6,359 nt of DNA from Treponema sp. UBA937 (GCA_002293455.1 DBDH01000047.1:45000-51358); one strand, 5' to 3'; positions 1 through 6,282 are shown, counted from the first letter of the stretch. A program made the numbers and translations. Notes: generated from the sequence alone by a model not told the origin.

Positions 1-84
1 AACCGAGTTTTGCAACAAGCTCTCTCGACAGAACTTTTTAAATTTGTTAGCATTTTAAAACTTTTCAAAGTGAGCATAAGATTT

Positions 85-91
85 AGAAGGA
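85..91 (+). promoter_or_regulatory. Ribosome binding site deciding the MFS transporter start
   Basis: AGAAGGA ends five bases before ATG 97. It supports this start over the in-frame TTG at base 10, which would add 29 residues and has no purine-rich sequence before it. Bases 1-84 are AT-rich and show no promoter pair that I would defend. Confidence 0.75.
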
Positions 92-96
92 AACCA

Positions 97-1350
97 ATGA
101 CAGATACTATTACGCAAAAAAGCAAGCGCCCGCGGTTTATAAACGACACCTATCGTTCTGACGCCAAGGTCGGGCGTTTTCTAAGCGTACTTATTTTTTA
201 CGGAGTCGCCTTTGGGCTTTACAGAGGGATTCAGGATAATTATCTTGTAGAGCTTGTTCAAATAGCCCCTTTTGAAAGAGGGATTGTCGAGTTTTTCAGA
301 GAACTTCCCGGACTTTTTCTGATTTTTATTCTCGCGTTTATGTACAGATTTTCGGATTCAAAGGTTTTTAAAACAGGTATCGCGCTTTCCGCGGGCGGAT
401 TGGCGGGGCTTTTCCTTACAAGTTCGCATGATTTTTTTCTTACCAAATTTTTTGTTGTTATGTTTATGGTTCTTTACAGCGCGGGCGAACACATTATTAT
501 GCCTGTGCGCTCTACCATCGCAATGGATCTGGCGAAAAAAGAGAAAACAGGTTCCTCACTAGGGATTGTTTCTTCTATCGGACAATTTGGGAACATAGCG
601 GGCTTTCTTCTTGTATCCGCGGTTTTTTTATGCTTAAGCCATCTCGGTTTTGAAAGAAGCGATGTTGCGGGATACAGAATCGTTTTCGGTGTTTCCACCG
701 CGTTAATGATTACGACAATAATGATTGCTTCCGCGCTGAAAGAAACAACGCTTAAAGCGCCAAGACAGCGTTTTTATTTTGCGAAGAAGTTCCGCAAATT
801 TTATTTTTTGGAAGTTCTTTACGGCGCGCGGAAGCAGGTTTTTCTTACCTTCGCTCCTTATGTGCTCATTCTCTACTACAAAGCGGATCCATCTGTAATG
901 GGAATTCTGTACGCCATCTGCGCGGTATTCACCATGCTTCTCAGTCCCTGGATAGGCAGGCTTATCGACAAACTTGGATACAAAACAATCATGGTAGCGG
1001 ACACCCTTATTTTGATTGTCGTCTGCTTTCTCTACGGCTTTGCTCACATATTATTTTCACATAATATCGCCTTCATTGTGGTGAGCGTTAATTTTGTGTT
1101 GGACGCGGTTATTTCTACCGCAAGCATGGCAAACAGCGTTTACATAAAAGATATTTCCGATAATCAGGAAGAAATCACCGCCACGCTGTCCACCGGAATT
1201 TCCGTGAATCATATTTTCAGCGTTTTAATCGCGCTTATAGGCGGCTGGATTTGGACAGTGAGCGGAATTGAAGCGCTTTTCATTCTCTCCGCGGTTCTTG
1301 GGCTTATAAACAGCATTAACGCGGCGACTATTAAAGTGAAGCATAAATAG
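97..1350 (+). CDS. MFS (major facilitator superfamily) membrane transporter, substrate unknown
   Basis: The 417-residue protein is almost wholly hydrophobic, with about a dozen membrane-spanning stretches, the size and layout of a secondary transporter in the inner membrane. The basic N-terminus (about residues 8-27) should be cytoplasmic. First spans lie near residues 28-47, 66-83 and 90-108. The best family signature is GRLIDKLGYKTIM at about residues 287-299. It matches the MFS loop motif GxLxDRxGxK between spans 8 and 9; the equivalent first-half loop (near YRFSDSK) is degenerate. An acidic FRELPG sequence opens span 2. The frame stays open up to a TTG at base 10, but ATG 97 is preferred because AGAAGGA lies five bases before it and the TTG has no ribosome site. 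The gene converges on the YegP-family gene. The substrate cannot be read from the sequence. MFS membership is fairly sure; sugar, peptide, drug or nucleoside transport are all possible. Confidence 0.88.
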   Translation: MTDTITQKSKRPRFINDTYRSDAKVGRFLSVLIFYGVAFGLYRGIQDNYLVELVQIAPFERGIVEFFRELPGLFLIFILAFMYRFSDSKVFKTGIALSAGGLAGLFLTSSHDFFLTKFFVVMFMVLYSAGEHIIMPVRSTIAMDLAKKEKTGSSLGIVSSIGQFGNIAGFLLVSAVFLCLSHLGFERSDVAGYRIVFGVSTALMITTIMIASALKETTLKAPRQRFYFAKKFRKFYFLEVLYGARKQVFLTFAPYVLILYYKADPSVMGILYAICAVFTMLLSPWIGRLIDKLGYKTIMVADTLILIVVCFLYGFAHILFSHNIAFIVVSVNFVLDAVISTASMANSVYIKDISDNQEEITATLSTGISVNHIFSVLIALIGGWIWTVSGIEALFILSAVLGLINSINAATIKVKHK

Positions 1351-1379
1351 ACGTCCATCGTTGCCGTTCTACAGGTATC

Positions 1380-1420
1380 AAAAAAAGACGGTTCGCTCTG
1401 CGAAAGAACAGAGTAAACCG
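1380..1420 (-). terminator. Rho-independent terminator of the YegP-family gene
   Basis: Read on the - strand, a stem of CGGTT, a 2x2 internal loop, then CTCTG closes an 8-base loop (1401-1408) and pairs back with CAGAG and AACCG. It is followed by TC and a run of seven Ts (complement of 1380-1386). The U-run occurs only on the - strand side, so it serves the - strand gene ending at 1455. For the MFS gene arriving from the left, the hairpin has no U-run after it and would terminate weakly at most. A second small hairpin, CTAAA-GCAG-TTTAG (1422-1435), sits beside it. Confidence 0.8.
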
Positions 1421-1454
1421 CCTAAAGCAGTTTAGACTTCGCCCGGCTTACAAG

Positions 1455-1736
1455 TTACTTTTTCTCTTTGGGAGCAGCAGCTTCTTTTTTTTCAGCCGGA
1501 GCTTTTTTTGCCGCAGGGGCTTTTGCTTTAACAGCCTTTTTCGCAGCCTCCTGTTCCCCGGTGTCATCCACAATTTTTGCAGTCGGAGCATTCTTTACAA
1601 TGGATGCAATTCCCTTCATCGCGCTTTGCTTGTCCGGGTACGTTTCACTCGAAGCAATAACCTGTCCGTTTTGGGCCATCAGGTTAAAATGATACTGCCC
1701 TTTTTTATTCTTAGTGATAACAAATTTTCCTGCCAT
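1455..1736 (-). CDS. YegP/DUF1508-family small protein with Ala/Lys/Pro-rich C-terminal tail
   Basis: A 93-residue protein. Residues 3-58 fit one copy of the DUF1508 (YegP) fold: KFVITKNKKGQYHFNL, then AQNGQVIASSETY, then a helix (KQSAMKGIASIVKNA) and a final strand (AKIVDD). The NGQVIASSE block is the family's hallmark. Many family members carry two tandem copies; this one has a single copy. Residues 64-93 form a low-complexity tail of 12 Ala, 11 Lys, 3 Pro and 3 Glu, like the basic tails of histone H1-like or HU-like proteins. The biochemical role of the family is not established; a link to nucleic acid binding is an inference from the tail only. ATG 1736 is chosen because AAGGAG (1754-1749) lies 12 bases before it, slightly far. 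An upstream in-frame TTG (1760) overlaps that ribosome site and would break the family alignment. The gene is monocistronic, with its own terminator. Confidence 0.87.
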   Translation of the reverse strand: MAGKFVITKNKKGQYHFNLMAQNGQVIASSETYPDKQSAMKGIASIVKNAPTAKIVDDTGEQEAAKKAVKAKAPAAKKAPAEKKEAAAPKEKK

Positions 1737-1771
1737 ATTACAATGTATCTCCTTAAACAATGATATATTTC

Positions 1772-1777
1772 AGTATA
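1772..1777 (-). promoter_or_regulatory. Possible -10 box for the YegP-family gene
   Basis: Read on the - strand, TATACT lies 35 bases before ATG 1736 and would start transcription near 1765, leaving a leader of about 30 bases that includes the AAGGAG ribosome site. There is no good -35 hexamer at the right distance, only AT-rich sequence, so this is a tentative call. Confidence 0.35.
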
Positions 1778-1847
1778 AAACATAACTATCTTTTTAGCTA
1801 GTAAAAAATACTTGATACAAAATTATCTTCCCTTTTTTCATTTGTTC

Positions 1848-1876
1848 TTGAAATTGTACTCATTTTTAACTATTAT
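1848..1876 (+). promoter_or_regulatory. Sigma70-type promoter for the flavodoxin-like gene
   Basis: TTGAAA (1848-1853) is separated by exactly 17 bases from TATTAT (1871-1876), a good match to the housekeeping consensus. Transcription would begin near 1883, giving a leader of roughly 110 bases. A second, weaker candidate (TTGGAG 1923-1928, 16 bases, TACAAT 1945-1950) would start the message at about 1957, just at the leader hairpin. Confidence 0.6.
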
Positions 1877-1895
1877 TTGATGCAGCCTCTAAAAA

Positions 1896-1935
1896 CCAAG
1901 ATACAGATTTTTATGGACTGCCTTGGAGATTTTTT
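1896..1935 (+). other. Possible weak attenuator hairpin in the leader
   Basis: CCAAG (1896-1900) can pair with CTTGG (1922-1926), with a second short pairing inside (CAG with CTG). Three bases later there is a run of six Ts (1930-1935). The stem is short and has unpaired gaps, so this may be chance in AT-rich sequence. If real, it would act as an attenuator between the upstream promoter and the flavodoxin-like gene. Confidence 0.22.
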
Positions 1936-1953
1936 GTTCTACACTACAATAAA

Positions 1954-1987
1954 GGAGAACTTCTAAAAACGGAAGTCTTTAGAAGTT
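1954..1987 (+). promoter_or_regulatory. Perfect 10-bp leader hairpin beside the ribosome site
   Basis: AACTTCTAAA (1958-1967) pairs perfectly with TTTAGAAGTT (1978-1987) around a 10-base loop. GGAG (1954-1957) lies directly before the stem, and the 3' arm itself contains AGAAG, a second Shine-Dalgarno-like sequence. With the hairpin folded, GGAG comes within about nine bases of ATG 1997; with it open, GGAG is 39 bases away, too far to work. The loop holds another GGAAGT (1971-1976), so the 5' arm could also pair with that nearer copy. The arrangement could set translation of the downstream gene; that role is inferred. Confidence 0.5.
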
Positions 1988-1996
1988 ATTGTGATT

Positions 1997-2404
1997 ATGA
2001 GAATTATCATTATCAGCGTTCCCTCTAAAAGAACCGCTCTGCCGGATTATGTAAAATCTCTCGCGAAAGGCATGGAATCCATGGGGCACCGGGTTGACAT
2101 TATGGATGCCTGGACAGAAGACGGAACCCGTTTGCCGGGATACGATTATATCGTTGTTGCCGCGGAAGCCGTTTCTTTTTTCAGCGGGAAAATTCCTGAC
2201 GCTCTGTCAAAAAATTTGGCTTCCGCCAGTTCCCTGTCGGGGAAGAAAAGCGCCGCGTTTCTCAAAAAAGGCGGTCTTTTTGGCAATAAGGTTTTGTCAA
2301 ATATTATGCGCGCGATGGAAAAAGAAGGCATGGTTGTTAATTGGAGCGATGTTCTCCTGAACGCGCCCCACGCGGAAGCAATGGGAAAAAGGATTGGGGC
2401 CTAA
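1997..2404 (+). CDS. Small flavodoxin-like fold protein, function unknown
   Basis: The 135-residue protein has the alternating strand-helix order of a flavodoxin-like fold. A first strand RIIIIS (2-7) is followed by a loop and the helix DYVKSLAKGMESMGH, a second strand VDIMD, then the strand YDYIVVAAE with a loop and helix SFFSGKIPDALSKNL. Next come the strand KSAAFLKKGG, a glycine-rich loop and the helix KVLSNIMRAMEKEGM, and a last strand MVVNWSDVL. The classical flavodoxin phosphate loop (T/SxTGxT) is missing: the first loop reads VPSKRTALP, so FMN binding is uncertain. Its length is near that of short flavodoxins. ATG 1997 is preferred on spacing; GTG 1991, two codons upstream, is an alternative, and the ribosome site is unusual (see the leader hairpin). 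It is transcribed alone and closed by a strong terminator. The fold is fairly likely; the activity is unknown. Confidence 0.75.
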   Translation: MRIIIISVPSKRTALPDYVKSLAKGMESMGHRVDIMDAWTEDGTRLPGYDYIVVAAEAVSFFSGKIPDALSKNLASASSLSGKKSAAFLKKGGLFGNKVLSNIMRAMEKEGMVVNWSDVLLNAPHAEAMGKRIGA

Positions 2405-2414
2405 CCGATCAACC

Positions 2415-2445
2415 GGGGCGGCCTGACATAGGCAGCCCCTTTTTT
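2415..2445 (+). terminator. Strong Rho-independent terminator after the flavodoxin-like gene
   Basis: GGGGC pairs with GCCCC (2415-2419 with 2435-2439). An inner CCT/AGG pairing closes a five-base loop, and six Ts follow (2440-2445). It starts ten bases after the stop codon. On the - strand the same hairpin lies beyond the stop of the protease gene but has no T-run on that side, so it may only slow transcription arriving from the right. No other terminator for the protease gene is visible. Confidence 0.88.
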
Positions 2446-2464
2446 CTGCTTACCTTTATACCAA

Positions 2465-4465
2465 TTACCTGATAACTCTTACCCCATCCCTCAGAGCATT
2501 AAACCGGTTCGTAACATTTTCTTCGGTTTTAGGCTCGGTCATGTAAAGATACAGGGCATATTGGATTCCGGCAGCCGGCGTCTCGGTCTGAACAACCGCG
2601 GCTATCGAACCGGCATTATCCTTGGGCGTGATGACAGCTTTTTCATCCAAGGGATATTTTCCATCGACAATATCCCGATAAGATTCGGCCTGTTTTGCTC
2701 CGAGTTCGGGAACAGGTTCTATGTATTTGAAAAGAATGCAGGAGTTTTTCCCTTGCAGGTCCTGACGCACAATCACTTCGCGGATGCCGAATTCTATTTT
2801 CCCATCCTGCTTATAATACGCGGGCGCGATAAACAGCTCGGAAGTGTTTTCCCAGTCAAATACATCGGGACCGGCTTCTATGGATAAAGCGCTGCTGCCC
2901 AAGCGGAATTCTTTCGCGTCCGCGTTCCATTCAAAGGAAAAATCTTTCAGGACTTCCGGAATATACTCTTCTAATTCCAGGAACGCTTCCCAATCTTCAA
3001 AGTCGGCAAAGTAAGCGGCCTGGAGATGATCGCAGATGATCTTAATATCATAATCATATATTTTCGTAAACGCGCTGGGCTTATTCGTCCACACAACAGC
3101 GGGTCCATTCGGCAAAGGAAGAATGTACATGTTGAAAATGGAATCGTCGTATTCGATAAGCCATTGAGCATTTATCCAGGTTCTGCCCAATATATCTTTA
3201 TAGGTTCCTTGCGCGATAGGATCGCCGAAGGACAGAATGCGGTATTTTTCGCCGCCAAGGTTTCGTTCCATCCGGAGATATTTCAAAATATAATCCATCA
3301 AAAATTTCGGATTCGTGTTAACATCATTTCCGGAAACGTCCCTGGGAATATTCAGTTTTACAAATGAAAAATCGTTGTTTGAATTAAGATGACGCAAAGA
3401 ACCGTCGTTTGGTATCGCGTAGTTATTAAAATTCAGCGTGTAAATTTTCCATTGATCATCATTTTTATCGAGCAGGGAAATGCCGGGATTGATGGAATCA
3501 ATCATGCTGCTTAAAAGATGATAATTATTCGGACCGGTAAGATATTCAGGGAACTGACTGAACAATTCTTCCATGTACTCAACATACGGCCCTTGGTAAT
3601 TTTCAAACAAAAAGTCCTGTATTTCGTGATAATTTTTCGGAAGCGAGACTGATGTTTCATACACCGTGGTATAATTATTCGGCAGAATGAAATGGCCGTA
3701 GCTTGTCCGCAGCCTGTATTGCAGCGTGTTTTCGGGAATGCCGGAAACCACTTCGACCGGAGTTGAATAGAGGATATTATCCCTCAGCGCAATAACTACG
3801 CCCACCACTTTCCCCTGGGGAGTAACAAGCGGACCGCCTGAATTTCCGGGATTTCCATCGGCCGATGATTTTAAAAGGTTCCATCTGCCGGCTTCACTTT
3901 CGGGAACAGTTCCAAGCACAAGCCCGTTCCTTACAACGATACCTTCGCCAAGCGCGTTCCCAATACTGAACACAGGATCGCCGACATTGAAGTTTTGTTC
4001 AAGCTCGAAGTAAGCATCAAAGGTTTTATCCTTGGCGGTAAAAATGATAAAATCTCTTTCGTTCGACGCGCTGATGACCTTGTCGATTTCTGAAACATTA
4101 CCGCCGGAATCGCGGATGAAATATTTATTGTTGGACATACTGGGATTCGCAAGATTGATTACATGAAACGCGCTGATCAATTCCGTAGGAGAAACCGCAA
4201 AGGCCGTTCCTATCGAATAATAATCATCATTTCTGATTCGGTAATCAACCATTTCCCAGTCAAGAGCTTTGTCGTAAATGAGAGAATCATTTTTCGGTTT
4301 TTTAATGACGACTTCAAACACGGCGCTTTGAACAAGCTGCATCGCTTTTTGAGAAAGTCCTGACGGTTGAGCGGCATTCTGACCTGGTCCTGTACTTTGG
4401 CAGGAAACAAACACAATCATGCTCACCGCAAAAAACACGCTTATAAAAGATTTAAAATGTTTCAT
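2465..4465 (-). CDS. Trypsin-like serine protease lipoprotein with large unassigned C-terminal region
   Basis: The 666-residue precursor begins with a lipoprotein signal peptide: basic KHFK, a hydrophobic stretch, and FVSC ending at Cys22, a loose lipobox acceptable in spirochaetes. The mature protein should be lipid-anchored outside the inner membrane. Residues 47-240 form a trypsin-like (HtrA/S1-type) protease domain. GTAFAVS precedes His101 (in SAFHVI); Asp138 lies in RDFIIF; Ser209 lies in GNPGNSGGPL, followed by GKVVGVV. The triad is therefore complete and activity is expected. The PDZ domain typical of HtrA proteins is not recognisable. Residues 240-666 (about 430) match nothing I know; they include FGDPIAQG and YKDILGRTW (413-430) and many aromatic and acidic residues. 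Upstream is the cardiolipin synthase gene, 84 bases away on the same strand, but the protease has its own promoter next to the ATG and no Shine-Dalgarno sequence. The target is unknown; envelope protein quality control or host protein cleavage are guesses. Confidence 0.85.
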   Translation of the reverse strand: MKHFKSFISVFFAVSMIVFVSCQSTGPGQNAAQPSGLSQKAMQLVQSAVFEVVIKKPKNDSLIYDKALDWEMVDYRIRNDDYYSIGTAFAVSPTELISAFHVINLANPSMSNNKYFIRDSGGNVSEIDKVISASNERDFIIFTAKDKTFDAYFELEQNFNVGDPVFSIGNALGEGIVVRNGLVLGTVPESEAGRWNLLKSSADGNPGNSGGPLVTPQGKVVGVVIALRDNILYSTPVEVVSGIPENTLQYRLRTSYGHFILPNNYTTVYETSVSLPKNYHEIQDFLFENYQGPYVEYMEELFSQFPEYLTGPNNYHLLSSMIDSINPGISLLDKNDDQWKIYTLNFNNYAIPNDGSLRHLNSNNDFSFVKLNIPRDVSGNDVNTNPKFLMDYILKYLRMERNLGGEKYRILSFGDPIAQGTYKDILGRTWINAQWLIEYDDSIFNMYILPLPNGPAVVWTNKPSAFTKIYDYDIKIICDHLQAAYFADFEDWEAFLELEEYIPEVLKDFSFEWNADAKEFRLGSSALSIEAGPDVFDWENTSELFIAPAYYKQDGKIEFGIREVIVRQDLQGKNSCILFKYIEPVPELGAKQAESYRDIVDGKYPLDEKAVITPKDNAGSIAAVVQTETPAAGIQYALYLYMTEPKTEENVTNRFNALRDGVRVIR

Positions 4466-4471
4466 GTGATG

Positions 4472-4500
4472 ATTATATCATCAATATTCCGTAAACTCAA
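4472..4500 (-). promoter_or_regulatory. Near-consensus extended -10 promoter placing the protease start at the ATG (leaderless)
   Basis: Read on the - strand, TTGAGT (4500-4495), a 17-base spacer and TATAAT (4477-4472) form a near-perfect housekeeping promoter. TGA directly before the TATAAT supplies an extended -10. Only six bases (CATCAC) separate the TATAAT from ATG 4465, so the usual start point falls on or beside the A of the start codon. No purine-rich ribosome site precedes the ATG, which agrees with a leaderless message. There is no terminator between the cardiolipin synthase stop and this promoter, so some read-through is also possible. Confidence 0.7.
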
Positions 4501-4549
4501 TGATTGGAATATAATTGTGGTTCATCCTCGAGACATTCGTGATTGTAGT

Positions 4550-6088
4550 TCACATTACCGGCGCAAAAAGCCGGAGAACTTCCATAACAAAACGCTGCCA
4601 CGGATTAAAATGACAATCTTCCAGAGTGATTTGATGGCAGGAAGGCAGCGTGTTGAGAAAATCTTCCTTGACTTTGCCGAGGGCGGAACTTTTGTACATC
4701 CAGACACCGCATTCAAAGTGAAGATAGAGACTGCGGAAATCCAGGTTCATGGTTCCGACCGTGCCGACCATGTCATCCGAAACAAACGTCTTGGAATGAT
4801 TAAAGCCGTTGGAATATTCGTAGACTTTCACGCCCGCTTGAACAAGGCGATGGTAATACGAACGAGTTGTAATATGAACCAATTTTTTATCATATCTGAA
4901 CGGGGTGATAATTCTGACATCAACGCCGCTTTTTGCCGCAAGGGAAAGCGCCGACAAAAGATTGTCATCCACTACAAGATAAGGTGTGTTGATGTACACA
5001 TAATTTTTCGCGTTGTTGATAATCTGAATGTAAACATGCTCGCCGACATTTTCTTTGTCCAGAGGATTATCGGCATAAGAAACAACATAGCCATCGTCTT
5101 CAACGGTACAGGGAGAATCTTTCCAGGGATAAAAGTCCGCATAATGATCGGGCTCGGCCGCGTCGAGGTTCCACATTTGCAAAGAAATCAAAGTGAGGCT
5201 CCAAGCGGCATTTCCTTGAATTAAAATGGCCGAATCTTTCCAATGACCGTATTTTTCGACCGTGTTGATGTATTCATCGCCAATGTTCATGCCTCCGGTG
5301 AAGGCGGCCTTCCCGTCGATAGAAACAATCTTCCGGTGATCGCGGTTGTTCTGGAGAGAAGAAACAATCGGCCTAAAAGGATTAACGATTTTGCATTTAA
5401 TGTTCCGCTTCTCCAGGTATTCCTTAAAGTTTATCGGCAGCGAGAGGAAACAGCCGAGATCATCATACATTATTCTGACATCCATACCGGCGGCGGCTTT
5501 CTTTTCTAAAATTGAAAGAATCGATTTCAGCATGTATCCTTCGCGGATAATAAAGAATTCCATGAAAATATAGTGTTCCGCTTTTTCCAGCTCAATCAAC
5601 AGTCTTTGAAAAAAACTTTCGCCGGAATTAAAAAACTCGGTTTGTGTATGTTTATACACGGGAAACCCTACGTAATCTTGAAGGTATCTCGCCTGGGGGA
5701 CGCATGGCGCGCCCGTTTGTTCCAGTTCAGGAAGAACATGTTCCGGCAGCAGAAAAAAAGGCTGCGTATCTTCCAGCGTTTTATTGATCCGCTTTATAAG
5801 TTTTCGGGGATTCGACTGTGTATAAAAAAGGATATACGTGATACCGCCAAAGACAGGAAACATCAATATCAAAAAAATCCAGATAAGTTTATACGCCGGT
5901 TTTTCTCTTTTCCCGACAATGTAAAGGCAGACAAAAACGCTTATTCCCGTGAGACTGATGCCTACAATCTGCGACGCGATACTCGATGCGGCAATAAAAA
6001 GAATGATAAGCGCTATTTGAAGAATGACAAGAGCACTGACAAATACCCGTCTTCTAAATAATACTCTAACCCATCTTCTTCTCTTCAT
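4550..6088 (-). CDS. cls: Cardiolipin synthase (phospholipase D superfamily)
   Basis: The 512-residue protein makes cardiolipin, in the usual bacterial reaction by joining two phosphatidylglycerol molecules with release of glycerol, at the inner membrane. A basic N-terminus (KRRRW, later RRR) is followed by hydrophobic spans near 16-34, 41-58 and 68-88. The last (IWIFLILMFPVFGGITYILF) is the N-terminal segment typical of this family. Two catalytic HKD motifs are intact: HRKIVSID (His251, Lys253, Asp258) followed by AAFTGGMNIGDEY, and HSKTFVSD (His431, Lys433, Asp438) followed by GTMNLDFRSL. The C-terminus ends in LRLFAPVM, close to the usual R-L-SPLL end of the family. Length is normal. ATG 6088 is preferred because GGAG lies eight bases before it; ATG 6109, seven codons upstream, has no ribosome site. 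Specificity for phosphatidylethanolamine or other alcohols cannot be excluded from sequence alone. Confidence 0.93.
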   Translation of the reverse strand: MKRRRWVRVLFRRRVFVSALVILQIALIILFIAASSIASQIVGISLTGISVFVCLYIVGKREKPAYKLIWIFLILMFPVFGGITYILFYTQSNPRKLIKRINKTLEDTQPFFLLPEHVLPELEQTGAPCVPQARYLQDYVGFPVYKHTQTEFFNSGESFFQRLLIELEKAEHYIFMEFFIIREGYMLKSILSILEKKAAAGMDVRIMYDDLGCFLSLPINFKEYLEKRNIKCKIVNPFRPIVSSLQNNRDHRKIVSIDGKAAFTGGMNIGDEYINTVEKYGHWKDSAILIQGNAAWSLTLISLQMWNLDAAEPDHYADFYPWKDSPCTVEDDGYVVSYADNPLDKENVGEHVYIQIINNAKNYVYINTPYLVVDDNLLSALSLAAKSGVDVRIITPFRYDKKLVHITTRSYYHRLVQAGVKVYEYSNGFNHSKTFVSDDMVGTVGTMNLDFRSLYLHFECGVWMYKSSALGKVKEDFLNTLPSCHQITLEDCHFNPWQRFVMEVLRLFAPVM

Positions 6089-6096
6089 GTCCTTAA

Positions 6097-6100
6097 CTCC
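6097..6100 (-). promoter_or_regulatory. Ribosome binding site deciding the cardiolipin synthase start
   Basis: On the - strand GGAG (6100-6097) lies eight bases before ATG 6088. A second purine block, AAGG, sits too close to the ATG to serve. The in-frame ATG at 6109 lies upstream of this site and has only AT-rich sequence before it, so it is not used as the start. Confidence 0.7.
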
Positions 6101-6132
6101 AGCGCACATCGTTTTAAATATAATTTTTTTGT

Positions 6133-6160
6133 TTTATAGATTAATTGATATTTAAAACAA
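6133..6160 (-). promoter_or_regulatory. Possible promoter for the cardiolipin synthase gene
   Basis: On the - strand TTGTTT (6160-6155), a 16-base spacer and TATAAA (6138-6133) make an acceptable promoter, with transcription starting near 6126 and a leader of about 38 bases. The region is very AT-rich, so other -10-like boxes exist (TATATT closer to the gene) and the call is tentative. Confidence 0.42.
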
Positions 6161-6165
6161 AATCT

Positions 6166-6261
6166 AGTACACCATCCGCCAAGACAGTACATCACAGTTA
6201 AGGAATTAGAGAAACATATCACAATTTTGGGAAAATAAGAAATACATCGAAAGTACATCAC
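6166..6261. repeat. Repeated AGTACATCAC element upstream of cardiolipin synthase
   Basis: AGTACATCAC occurs exactly at 6186-6195 and 6252-6261. Degenerate copies lie at 6166-6175 (AGTACACCAT), 6213-6222 (AACATATCAC) and 6241-6250 (AATACATCGA). All are in the same orientation, in the gap between the tRNA terminator and the cardiolipin synthase promoter. They could be binding sites for a regulator; no such protein is encoded in the window. No gene is seen between 6110 and 6282. Confidence 0.4.
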
Positions 6262-6282
6262 TGCTCTGGCAATGCATGTAAC

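Noticed and set aside
32..65. AACTTTT repeated at 32-38 and 59-65 ahead of the MFS gene.
   Set aside because: Seven-base AT-rich repeats are expected by chance here; no symmetry or promoter arrangement supports a role.
10..96. N-terminal extension of the MFS transporter from TTG at base 10.
   Set aside because: There is no ribosome site before the TTG, while ATG 97 has AGAAGGA at the right distance and starts a normal MFS N-terminus.
1468..1692. + strand Ala/Phe-rich open frame of 74 codons that resembles a membrane peptide.
   Set aside because: It is the reverse complement of the Lys/Ala-rich tail of the YegP-family gene; Lys codons read backwards give Phe, so the hydrophobic look is an artefact.
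1790..1840. A series of A- and T-tracts in the divergent gap that might mark curved DNA.
   Set aside because: The spacings (about 12-15 bases) are not in phase with the helical repeat, so curvature is not supported.
4487..4515. TATAAT on the + strand at 4510-4515 with TTCCGT 17 bases upstream, suggesting an antisense promoter into the cardiolipin synthase gene.
   Set aside because: The -35 half is poor (three of six), and perfect -10 hexamers are common in AT-rich gaps. No + strand product is evident.
4367..5224. Long + strand open frame (285 codons) antisense to the protease 5' end and cardiolipin synthase 3' end.
   Set aside because: It lies over two well-supported - strand genes, has no ribosome site, no recognisable domain and an unusual His/Arg/Ile-rich composition. 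It is an antisense shadow.
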